From JALSRY01 sp964428275 (GTDB lineage: Bacteria; Planctomycetota; Phycisphaerae; UBA1845; Fen-1342): a stretch of DNA of 5,723 nt. The translations under genes were made by a program, and so were the position numbers. Below are positions 1 through 5,554 of this stretch, one piece after another; the first letter of the stretch is position 1, and each line of letters starts with the position of its first letter. Where the stretch lies: the NCBI GenBank assembly GCA_964428275.1, contig CAYRXN010000400.1, positions 1-5,723 on the forward strand. Direction: 5' to 3'. Under the pieces are notes generated by a model. It ran no database searches. It was not told the DNA's origin and was given only the letters and a program-made list of their open reading frames with translations.

Positions 1-341
1 CGGCCGCCGCGCTTGTAGGGCACGCCGTACTTCTCGTAATTCCACAACTTGGTGAGCCGCTGGCGGATTTGCTCACGCTGGGGAATCGCCCGGAGATAGG
101 CAAACGTGACCTTGTTTTCCGCTTCGACCCAGGCCTTGACCTCGGGCGAGTCGAGATCCTCCATCCAGCGGTAGGGATCGGCGACCTTGACGCCGAAGTG
201 GTCCTCGACCACCTCGCCTTTGCGGGCCTTGGGGTAGACGAGCCGGGTTGCGACGGACTGACCGGGCGCGGGCGCGGGCGCCAGGGCGATCAGCAGGACG
301 GTGGCCGAGAGGCACAAGACGAGTCGCTTGAGCGGATTCAC
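1..341 (-). CDS. Prolyl oligopeptidase-family serine peptidase (S9A), N-terminal part, secreted; runs off the left edge
   Basis: A GTG-initiated frame gives 113 residues before the window ends. Residues 1-6 are short and basic (NPLKR), residues 7-21 are hydrophobic, and an Ala/Pro-rich stretch ends near APGQ at 25-28. This is a standard signal peptide, so export is expected. The following residues match the N-terminus of the prolyl oligopeptidase beta-propeller region: YPKARKGEVVEDHFG (36-50), DPYRWMED (55-62), VKAWVEAEN (68-76), then YLRAIPQREQIRQRLTKLWNYEKYGVP (82-108). Known members cleave after proline in short peptides with a Ser-Asp-His triad at the C-terminus. That triad is outside the window, so activity cannot be judged. 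The gene is co-directional with the PLP-enzyme gene but 161 nt downstream of it, and a separate promoter candidate lies in that gap. The truncation is only the window edge. The family call is firm; substrate and exact localisation are inferred. Confidence 0.88.
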   Translation of the reverse strand, partial: MNPLKRLVLCLSATVLLIALAPAPAPGQSVATRLVYPKARKGEVVEDHFGVKVADPYRWMEDLDSPEVKAWVEAENKVTFAYLRAIPQREQIRQRLTKLWNYEKYGVPYKRGG

Positions 342-348
342 GTGGATT

Positions 349-353
349 CTCCT
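349..353 (-). promoter_or_regulatory. Ribosome binding site deciding the GTG start of the S9A peptidase
   Basis: The minus strand reads AGGAG here, 7 nt before the GTG at 341-339. There is no in-frame ATG near the start of the signal peptide, so this site together with the signal peptide fixes the start. Confidence 0.75.
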
Positions 354-417
354 GGAAAACGGCAGGTACTGGATGGCCGCGCGTGTCTGGTGACAGTCGC
401 GGATTCTCGCCGCGTGC

Positions 418-446
418 ATTATCGCCGAAACTGGTTCGTGTGCCAG
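418..446 (-). promoter_or_regulatory. Candidate sigma70-type promoter for the S9A peptidase
   Basis: On the minus strand, CTGGCA (446-441, four of six to TTGACA) is followed by a 17-nt spacer and GATAAT (423-418, five of six to TATAAT). Transcription would start near 411, giving a leader of about 70 nt. The rest of the 342-502 gap shows nothing else I can support. Found by eye only; in GC-rich DNA an AT-rich -10 match is somewhat informative. Confidence 0.4.
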
Positions 447-502
447 CGCCGGCCCCCGCCCGGAACCGCCACTCGTCGCGTCAGCATCCCCGCGAACTGC
501 GT

Positions 503-1972
503 TCACCCGCCCGGCAGCAGGCCGACCCGCTGGTTGAACTCCGCGATCAGGCGATCCCACTGCTCGACCTGGCCCCAGGTCTGTTCCCAGAACTCGGGAT
601 CCCAGAGCCGGCGCAGGTCGTCCACGTCGCGCTGCTGCTGTTCGACCCAGGTGAAGTACTTGAAGTTGTGCAGCATCTTCCGGTCGAAGTAGCGCAGTTC
701 GCGCATGTGGTCGGTGGTGATCGCTTCGATGTAGCGGGCGAAGTGGCGGCCGGCCGCCGCGCGCGTGTACGGCCCGCAGGCCGCCCGCTGCTCGGCGAGA
801 CGCGACTGGTAGAGCTCGGCCGAGTCGGTCAGCGGCGTGAAGATCAGGTCGCGCGGGCCCAGCTCGTAGTAGCGGGCCGTCTTGATCGCGGCGACCAGGT
901 TGCAGATGCTCGAAATGCCCAGCAGCGGCAGTTGGGCGACCAGCTCGGCGGGCACACCCTCGGCTTCGAGCTGTGCCGCGCCTTGCGGTTCGTTGAACAG
1001 CCGCAGCAACGCCATGCACTGTTCGTCATCGACGGCGGCGACCATGTCGGTGTTGCGAACGTTGTGGATCCACGGCACGTGCTTGTCGCCGATGCCCTCG
1101 ATCCGATGGCCGCCGAAGCCGCACTGGAGCAGCGTGGGGCATTGCAGCGCCTCGGTGGCGACGACCCGGAGCTGCGGGTAGCGCGTGCGCAGGTAGTCGC
1201 CGGCGGCGATCGTCCCGGCGCTGCCGGTGGCCGAGACGTAGGCGGCCAGGCGGTCGCGCGGCTTGGCGGTGCGCTGGAAGATCTCGTCGATGATTCCGCC
1301 GGTGAGGTGGTAGTGCCAGATCGCGTTGCCGAACTCCTCGAACTGGTTGAAAATCACGCAGTCGGGGCGCGTGCGACGGATTTCCCAGCACTTGTCGTAG
1401 ATCTCCTTGACGTTCGACTCGCAGCCGGGGGCCGCGATGACCTCCGCACCGATCGAACGCAGCCACTCGAAGCGTTCGCGCGACATTTCCTCGGGGAGAA
1501 TCGCGACCGCCGTGCAGGCCAGCAGGGCGCAGTCGAACGCGCCGCCGCGGCAGTAGTTGCCCGTGCTGGGCCAGACCGCCTTTTGTGCGGTGGGGTCGAA
1601 CTGCCCGGTGACGAGCCTGGGGACGAGACAGCCGAAGCCCGCCCCGACCTTGTGGGCGCCGGTCGGAAACCACTTGCCGACCAGGCCGATGATCCGGGCT
1701 TCCACGCCGGTCAGCGCCGGCGGAAACTCGATCCAGTTGCCGTCGTTGAACAGCCCGCCGCGCTCGACCGGCTCGTTCTTCCACGTGATGCGGAACAGGT
1801 TGACCGGATCCACGTCCCAGAGACCGACCTTCTCGAGACGCTCGAGAATCGGCGCGGGGATCAGGCGCGGGTCTTTCTGCTGCGCGAAGGTCGGGATGAT
1901 GATGTTCCGCTCGCGGCAGCGGGCGATGGTCTTTTCGAGCACGGCTTCGTTGATGGGTCCGATAGCGTTCAC
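503..1972 (-). CDS. Fold-type II PLP-dependent enzyme, CysK/TrpB-like, substrate unknown
   Basis: A 489-residue protein with the hallmarks of the tryptophan synthase beta/cysteine synthase superfamily. The PLP Schiff-base lysine is predicted at K108 in PTGAHKVGAG (103-112). The substrate-binding Asn loop is STGNY (136-140). The cofactor-phosphate loop is SATGSAGT (247-254), and a GISS segment lies at 352-355 as in CysK-like enzymes. The TGAHK context resembles TrpB, while STGN and the Gly/Ser/Thr loop resemble CysK and threonine synthase, so the substrate cannot be assigned. It is longer than a typical CysK (about 310 aa). The extra length is at the N-terminus (about 100 residues before the lysine) and in a charged, aromatic-rich C-terminal region (about 400-489). 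The start is GTG with GGAG 8 nt upstream. It is divergent from the threonine synthase gene across 204 nt. Some databases call similar proteins cysteine synthase or PLP-dependent beta subunit; I would not assume cysteine synthesis. Confidence 0.85.
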   Translation of the reverse strand: MNAIGPINEAVLEKTIARCRERNIIIPTFAQQKDPRLIPAPILERLEKVGLWDVDPVNLFRITWKNEPVERGGLFNDGNWIEFPPALTGVEARIIGLVGKWFPTGAHKVGAGFGCLVPRLVTGQFDPTAQKAVWPSTGNYCRGGAFDCALLACTAVAILPEEMSRERFEWLRSIGAEVIAAPGCESNVKEIYDKCWEIRRTRPDCVIFNQFEEFGNAIWHYHLTGGIIDEIFQRTAKPRDRLAAYVSATGSAGTIAAGDYLRTRYPQLRVVATEALQCPTLLQCGFGGHRIEGIGDKHVPWIHNVRNTDMVAAVDDEQCMALLRLFNEPQGAAQLEAEGVPAELVAQLPLLGISSICNLVAAIKTARYYELGPRDLIFTPLTDSAELYQSRLAEQRAACGPYTRAAAGRHFARYIEAITTDHMRELRYFDRKMLHNFKYFTWVEQQQRDVDDLRRLWDPEFWEQTWGQVEQWDRLIAEFNQRVGLLPGG

Positions 1973-1980
1973 CGGCGATG

Positions 1981-1984
1981 CTCC
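1981..1984 (-). promoter_or_regulatory. Ribosome binding site deciding the GTG start of the PLP enzyme
   Basis: The minus strand reads GGAG, 8 nt before the GTG codon at 1972-1970. It supports GTG initiation at the MNAIGP terminus rather than a downstream start. Confidence 0.65.
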
Positions 1985-2017
1985 GTGGTGATGGTCCCGC
2001 CGCCGGGCGACGACCGC

Positions 2018-2047
2018 TTGTTTTCCAGTTGCCGGCGAGAGTATAAC
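2018..2047 (+). promoter_or_regulatory. Candidate promoter for threonine synthase
   Basis: TTGTTT (2018-2023) is followed by an 18-nt spacer and TATAAC (2042-2047, five of six to TATAAT). This is the most AT-rich spot in the divergent region. Transcription from about 2054 would give a leader of about 123 nt that contains both octamer tracts and the hairpin at 2098-2112. The -35 match is weak (three of six). Confidence 0.35.
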
Positions 2048-2070
2048 CGCGATCGGGGACGGAGGAACAA
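2040..2070 (-). promoter_or_regulatory. Weak candidate promoter for the PLP enzyme, overlapping the opposite -10
   Basis: The minus strand reads TATACT at 2045-2040 (five of six to TATAAT), with TTGTTC at 2070-2065 and a long 19-nt spacer. It shares bases with the plus-strand TATAAC, so the two promoters would be mutually exclusive if both are real. The -35 and spacer are poor. Confidence 0.2.
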
Positions 2071-2079
2071 AGGGACGAA
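2056..2079 (+). repeat. Octamer repeat tract, three units (GGGACGNA family)
   Basis: Three consecutive 8-mers in exact register: GGGACGGA, GGAACAAA, GGGACGAA. The last is identical to the eighth octamer at 5651-5658. It lies in the divergent region, downstream of the candidate threonine synthase promoter. Confidence 0.7.
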
Positions 2080-2097
2080 CGGTGTCGCGGCGGGCTG

Positions 2098-2112
2098 GGC
2101 TGGCAACCAGCC
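2098..2112. promoter_or_regulatory. Perfect inverted repeat (hairpin or operator) in the threonine synthase leader
   Basis: GGCTGG, loop CAA, then CCAGCC gives a perfect 6-bp, GC-rich stem with a 3-nt loop. It sits midway between the two octamer tracts, 64 nt before the threonine synthase ATG. There is no T-run after it, so an intrinsic terminator is unlikely. An RNA leader hairpin or a small protein-binding dyad is possible. Confidence 0.45.
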
Positions 2113-2143
2113 GCGGGCCAGAAGGTCACGCGGTCGTGTCAAC

Positions 2144-2175
2144 GGGGCGAGGGGACGCAAGAACGAAAGGACGGC
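2144..2175 (+). repeat. Degenerate octamer tract containing the threonine synthase Shine-Dalgarno
   Basis: Four consecutive 8-mers: GGGGCGAG, GGGACGCA, AGAACGAA, AGGACGGC. They decay toward the gene. The second is identical to units at 5627-5634 and 5643-5650. The junction of units three and four makes AAAGGA (2166-2171), 5 nt from the ATG at 2177, which serves as the ribosome binding site. Confidence 0.6.
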
Positions 2176-2176
2176 G

Positions 2177-3427
2177 ATGTGGGAGCACGTAACCGGGCTC
2201 GTTTGCGTCAAGTGCGGAACAACCACGCGCGCCGGTGAGCATTTCACCTGCCCCGAGTGCGGGCCGGACGAGGGCATCCTCGACGTGCGTTACGACCTCG
2301 ACCGCGCCGGCGAAACGCTCACGCGGCGGTCGTTGCGATTGCGCGGCCATTCGCACTGGCGCTATCGCGAGCTGCTGCCGCTGGACCACCGGCACTGTCC
2401 CGACGACGGGCTGGTCGGCTGGTCGCCGCTGATCGAGGTTCCGCGCCTGGCGCGCGCGCTTGACGTTGCCCGGCTGCGGCTCAAGGACGACAGCCGCAAC
2501 CCCTCCGGTTCGTTCAAGGATCGGGCCAGCTCGGTCGGGGTGGCCCATGCCCGGCAATGCGGTGCGAGCGAGATCGCCTGCGCATCGACCGGCAACGCCG
2601 CCAGCAGCCTGGCGTGTTGCGCGGCCGCGGCGGGCCTGCACGCCAACATCTTCGTGTCCCGGAAGATTCCCGAGGGCAAACTGGCCCAGCTCCTGGCCTA
2701 CGGTGCCCGCGTGTTCCGCGTGGACGGCAGCTACGCCGACGCCTACGCGCTCTCGACCGAAGCCTGCGCGCGGTTCGGCTGGTACAACCGCAACTGCGCG
2801 ATCAACCCCTATCTGGTCGAGGGCAAGAAGACCTGCGGGCTCGAAATCGCCGAGCAGTGCGCCGACGACCCGCCCGACTGGGTGGTGTGCAGCGTCGGCG
2901 ACGGGTGTTCGATCGCGGGGGTCCACAAAGGGCTCGTCGAGATGAACGCGCTCGGCGTCGTGGCCTGGCGGTCCCATCTGCTGGGCGTGCAGGCGGCGGG
3001 GGTGGCGCCGCTGGCGGCGGAGTTCGAGCGTGCCGCCGGCCGCGGCTCGTCGTTCCCATCCCCGACCAATGACACCTACGCGGACAGCATCAACGTGCCC
3101 GTGCCGCGCAACCGGCGCAAGGCGCTCGACGCCGTGCGGGCCAGCGAAGGTGCGTTTGTCACCGTCACCGATGCGCAGATCATGGAGGCCGTCCGTCTGA
3201 CCGGCCGACTTGCGGGGGTGTTCGCCGAGCCGGCGGCCGCGGCGGCCGTGGCAGGAATCGCGCAGGCCCGGCAGCGCGGCCTGCTCGATGCGGACGCGTC
3301 CGTGGTCGCCATCATCACGGGCAACGGCCTCAAGGACGTCGCCGGCGCGCTGCGGGCGGTCGGATCGCCGCACGATGTCCCGCCGCGGATCGACGAAGTG
3401 ACGCGAATCGTCGAGTCGGAAGCGTAG
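2177..3427 (+). CDS. thrC: Threonine synthase with N-terminal Cys4 zinc-ribbon-like segment
   Basis: A 416-residue PLP enzyme of fold type II. It is expected to convert O-phospho-L-homoserine and water to L-threonine and phosphate, the last step of threonine synthesis, in the cytoplasm. C10, C13, C25 and C28 (CVKCG and CPECG) form a rubredoxin/zinc-ribbon-like N-terminus seen in one threonine synthase group. The Schiff-base lysine is K114 in NPSGSFKDRAS (108-118). STGNAASS (137-144) is the substrate loop, GDGCSIAG (241-248) the PLP-phosphate loop, and TGNGLKD (381-387) a typical threonine synthase C-terminal motif. I chose ATG 2177 because AAAGGA lies 5 nt upstream and homology begins at the Cys4 segment. 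The same frame is open for 598 codons further upstream, but that is the antisense of the neighbouring gene. It stands alone on its strand; no homoserine kinase or dehydrogenase gene is in view. A threonine-synthase-like paralogue acting on another phospho-substrate cannot be excluded. Confidence 0.85.
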   Translation: MWEHVTGLVCVKCGTTTRAGEHFTCPECGPDEGILDVRYDLDRAGETLTRRSLRLRGHSHWRYRELLPLDHRHCPDDGLVGWSPLIEVPRLARALDVARLRLKDDSRNPSGSFKDRASSVGVAHARQCGASEIACASTGNAASSLACCAAAAGLHANIFVSRKIPEGKLAQLLAYGARVFRVDGSYADAYALSTEACARFGWYNRNCAINPYLVEGKKTCGLEIAEQCADDPPDWVVCSVGDGCSIAGVHKGLVEMNALGVVAWRSHLLGVQAAGVAPLAAEFERAAGRGSSFPSPTNDTYADSINVPVPRNRRKALDAVRASEGAFVTVTDAQIMEAVRLTGRLAGVFAEPAAAAAVAGIAQARQRGLLDADASVVAIITGNGLKDVAGALRAVGSPHDVPPRIDEVTRIVESEA

Positions 3428-3450
3428 AGGCCGGCGCGCGGCGCGGCCTC
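3427..3450. terminator. Bidirectional hairpin between convergent thrC and ybaK
   Basis: GAGGCCG (3427-3433) pairs with CGGCCTC (3444-3450) in a 7-bp stem. After a bulged G3434, CGC (3435-3437) can pair with GCG (3441-3443), leaving a 3-nt loop. The stem includes the last base of the thrC TAG and two bases of the ybaK TGA. There is no T-run on either side, so it may block read-through or protect both 3' ends rather than act as a classical intrinsic terminator. Confidence 0.5.
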
Positions 3451-3913
3451 AGTGGCAGATGTCCGCCGGCCGGGCGCCGAGGATGCGCACGAGGTCTTCG
3501 GTATCCATTTCGACCAGCACGCCGCGCCGGCCGCCGTTGACGATCACCCGGTCGAGCACGAGCAGGGATTCTTCGATCAGCACGGGAAGTCTGCGGCGCA
3601 TGGCGAACGGGCTGATGCCGCCGACCTTGTAGCCGCTGACCTTCTCGGCCTCGGCCTGATCGGCGAGGTCGGCCCGGGCGGCACCGATCGCCGCGGCGGT
3701 TCGCTTGGGATCGAAGCGCTGGTCGCCGGGCACGATCGCCACCCAGAAAGCGTTGCCGCGCGCTTTGACGATCAGCGTCTTGCAGACCATCTCGAGCGGG
3801 CGACCGACGGCCGCCGCGGCCGACTCGGCCCCGATCTTCGAGAACTCGTACTCGAGCACGTCGAACTCGACGCCCTGCGCGCGAAGCCATTTGACGGCGT
3901 TCGTCTCAGCCAT
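3449..3913 (-). CDS. ybaK: Cys-tRNA(Pro) deacylase, YbaK/EbsC family
   Basis: A 154-residue single-domain protein, the usual length for the family. YbaK proteins hydrolyse Cys-tRNA(Pro) made in error by prolyl-tRNA synthetase, acting in trans in the cytoplasm. Visible hallmarks are CKTLIVKA (44-51), whose K45 matches the essential lysine of the family, and GYKVGGISPF (94-103), the family signature, followed by LPVLIEESLL and VNGGRRGVLVEM. Residue 104 is Ala where Gly is common. The ATG lies inside the end of ribF: the 8 nt ATGGCTGA contain both the ybaK start and the ribF stop. A Shine-Dalgarno GGGAG (3923-3919) sits 5 nt upstream within the last ribF codons, which suggests translational coupling. 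A related editing specificity (for example ProX-like Ala-tRNA(Pro)) is less likely because of the signature. Confidence 0.9.
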   Translation of the reverse strand: MAETNAVKWLRAQGVEFDVLEYEFSKIGAESAAAAVGRPLEMVCKTLIVKARGNAFWVAIVPGDQRFDPKRTAAAIGAARADLADQAEAEKVSGYKVGGISPFAMRRRLPVLIEESLLVLDRVIVNGGRRGVLVEMDTEDLVRILGARPADICH

Positions 3914-4910
3914 CTCCGCTCCCGTCCGGGACTCGCCCGGCCAGCGGCACCGGGGGCTCCCCGCGCAGGGCCTCGACCTCAGCCGCGAAGCGGCGCGTGT
4001 GTTCCACGTCGTGGCGCAACTGCGTGACCAGATCGTCGGCGTTGGCGAAGCAGCGCTGTTCGCGCAGAGCGCGCAGCAGGTGCAGGCCGATCCGCCGGCC
4101 GGCCAGTTCGCCCGACCATCCCAGCAGGTGGGCCTCGACCCGCGGGCGGGGCTGTTCGAACGTCGGTTGCGGGCCGATGTTCACCGCCGCCAGGTGCAGC
4201 TCGTCGTTGTCGAGCTGGGCCGCGGCGGCGTAGACCGCCTCGCGCGGCAGCAGGTGCGGGACGTGGTCGAGATTGGCCGTCGGAAAACCGATCGTTCGGC
4301 CGCGCTGGTCGCCGGCCACCACGGTCCCGACGATGCGGTACGGCCGGCCGAGCATCTCGTTGGCCAGCCGCACGTCGCCCGCCCGCAGCGCCGCCCGGAT
4401 CGCCGAGCTGTTGATCGCCGGCCGGCGGGCGGTGTCGCCGGTGTGAAGCTCCTCGACGATCACGACCTCGTACCCGTGCCGGGCGGCGTAGGCCCGCAGC
4501 GTTTCGACCGTGCCCTCCCGGCGGCGCCCGAACGTGAACGTCGGCCCCTCGACGATCGCCCGCGGACGGCAGGCCTCGGCCAGCTCGACCAGGAATTGCC
4601 GGGCCGATTGTTCCAGCAGCGCCGGACGGCTGCGCAGCACGATCGCCGCATCGACGCCCAGCCGTTCGAGCAACGCCAGCCGTTCGGGCAGCGTCGTCAG
4701 GCGCGGCGGGGCGTGGTGGGGGGCCACGACCGCGAGCGGGTGGGGGTCGAACGTCGCGACGACGACGGGCACGCCCCAATCGGTCGCGCGCCGCCGGGCG
4801 GTCTCGACCAGCAGCCGGTGGCCCAGGTGCACCCCGTCGAAATTGCCGATCGTCACGACGCAGCCCCGGGCGGGCGGGTCGAAGTTTGCCAGACCTTCAC
4901 ACACCTGCAT
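3906..4910 (-). CDS. ribF: Bifunctional riboflavin kinase / FAD synthetase
   Basis: A 334-residue protein, slightly longer than usual (about 310). It phosphorylates riboflavin to FMN and adenylylates FMN to FAD. The N-terminal nucleotidyltransferase domain (about 15-185) has TIGNFDGVHLGH (20-31) with the GxHxGH-type nucleotide-binding motif, ATFDPHP (52-58), EGPTFTFGRRREG (121-133), and SSAIR (168-172). The C-terminal kinase domain (about 188-312) has RGRTIGFPTAN (203-213) for nucleotide and flavin binding, NIGPQPTF (244-251), and VEAHLL (258-263), whose E259 matches the catalytic base. The last 20 residues are a Gly/Pro-rich tail. Start ATG 4910 is preceded by AGAGGG with a 10-nt spacer. It lies 42 nt downstream of the membrane-protein gene and overlaps ybaK by 8 nt, so a three-gene transcript is likely. 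No FMN riboswitch is seen upstream. Confidence 0.95.
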   Translation of the reverse strand: MQVCEGLANFDPPARGCVVTIGNFDGVHLGHRLLVETARRRATDWGVPVVVATFDPHPLAVVAPHHAPPRLTTLPERLALLERLGVDAAIVLRSRPALLEQSARQFLVELAEACRPRAIVEGPTFTFGRRREGTVETLRAYAARHGYEVVIVEELHTGDTARRPAINSSAIRAALRAGDVRLANEMLGRPYRIVGTVVAGDQRGRTIGFPTANLDHVPHLLPREAVYAAAAQLDNDELHLAAVNIGPQPTFEQPRPRVEAHLLGWSGELAGRRIGLHLLRALREQRCFANADDLVTQLRHDVEHTRRFAAEVEALRGEPPVPLAGRVPDGSGDG

Positions 4911-4929
4911 CGCGTCGTGACCCTCTCCG

Positions 4930-4954
4930 GAGCCCGGCGAGCCGCGCGGGGCTC
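4930..4954. other. Inverted repeat between the membrane-protein gene and ribF
   Basis: GAGCCC (4930-4935) and GGGCTC (4949-4954) form a 6-bp stem whose 13-nt loop can fold partly on itself. It overlaps the stop codon of the upstream gene (4955-4953) and ends 20 nt before the ribF start. It could tune read-through or mRNA stability, but such dyads are frequent in DNA this GC-rich. Confidence 0.25.
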
Positions 4955-5450
4955 AGGTACCCGGTATGGGGGAAAAGCCGAGTCTCTCGGCGGCCAGCCG
5001 AAACTCGCGTTCGTTCATCCACCGGGGGAAAAAACGCTCGCCGTCGTACAGGATCACCGAGCGCCCGTCGGACCTGAGGAAAAAGTGCCAGGCCTTGCGC
5101 GAACAGCACACCCCCACGGGCTGGGTCCAGCGAAGCTGCGTCGCGTAGTAAAGATTGAAATAGTAACGCTCGTGTACGTTCTCGTGCGGCGGCGGCAGGT
5201 TGGGCAACAGCAGCGGCAACGACGCGCGCGCCCGGGCCTCGCGCTGGAGCGCCTCGGCCAGCGCGTGCCCCTCACGCGTGATCTCGCGGTACTGCTGGGC
5301 GTCGCGATTGGCCAGCACCAGCAGCACCATCACCGTGGTTCCGATCGAGAAATAGAGCACGCTCCGCCAGAAGCGCCGCCGACGCAACAGCATGACGCGC
5401 AGCCGCGCGCGGCGGTTCAGGTCGTTCTGCGTCGTGGCCGGCTTTTCCAT
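4953..5450 (-). CDS. One-pass membrane protein of unknown function
   Basis: I do not recognise this 165-residue protein. Residues 1-29 are very basic (NRRARLRVMLLRRRRFWR), residues 30-48 (SVLYFSIGTTVMVLLVLAN) form one hydrophobic segment, and residues 50-78 are charged and probably helical. The rest (about 80-165) is a small soluble region with LPNLPPP (82-88), an aromatic patch ERYYFNLYYA (94-103), a CC pair at 115-116, and WHFFLRSDGRSVILYDGERFFPRW (121-144). The basic N-terminus predicts an N-in topology with the C-terminal part outside the membrane. ATG 5450 is chosen because AAGGAA (5460-5455) is 4 nt upstream. The frame stays open to 5705, but there it translates repeat DNA and yields low-complexity Ser/Pro sequence. 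It is the first gene of the probable ribF unit, 42 nt before ribF. Gene spacing suggests co-transcription, but no functional link to flavins is visible. Confidence 0.75.
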   Translation of the reverse strand: MEKPATTQNDLNRRARLRVMLLRRRRFWRSVLYFSIGTTVMVLLVLANRDAQQYREITREGHALAEALQREARARASLPLLLPNLPPPHENVHERYYFNLYYATQLRWTQPVGVCCSRKAWHFFLRSDGRSVILYDGERFFPRWMNEREFRLAAERLGFSPIPGT

Positions 5451-5493
5451 CGCGTTCCTTGCGCGGTGCGGGGCGGTTTTCGCGCGCCGCTCA

Positions 5494-5521
5494 ATTCTAT
5501 CGGCGGGCAGACCGCGGTAAA
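5494..5521 (-). promoter_or_regulatory. Candidate promoter of the membrane protein-ribF-ybaK unit
   Basis: The minus strand reads TTTACC (5521-5516, four of six to TTGACA), a 16-nt spacer, then TAGAAT (5499-5494, five of six to TATAAT). The start would be near 5487, about 37 nt before the ATG. It lies between the repeat array and the gene. Found by eye. Confidence 0.4.
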
Positions 5522-5554
5522 GTGCAGCCCGCCGCGATCCGGCACCGTCGGAAA

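Noticed and set aside
494..504. Hairpin terminator after the PLP gene (GAAC-TGC-GTTC)
   Set aside because: It has only a 4-bp stem, overlaps the stop codon, and has no T-run.
69..692. 207-codon plus-strand frame at the left end
   Set aside because: It is antisense to the signal-peptide-bearing S9A peptidase and to the end of the PLP gene, and matches nothing I recognise.
2137..2142. Perfect TTGACA on the minus strand as a -35 for the PLP gene
   Set aside because: There is no acceptable -10 hexamer 16-18 nt downstream on that strand (the sequence there is GC-only or nearly so).
383..2176. N-terminal 598-residue extension of threonine synthase as a fusion protein
   Set aside because: It is the exact-register antisense of a convincing PLP enzyme gene, is low-complexity (Arg/Ala/Val/Asp rich), has no recognisable domain, and thrC has its own ATG, SD and N-terminal Cys4 motif.
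2126..3373. 415-codon minus-strand frame opposite threonine synthase
   Set aside because: Its composition is typical of an antisense shadow, it has no motifs, and the plus-strand protein has every family hallmark.
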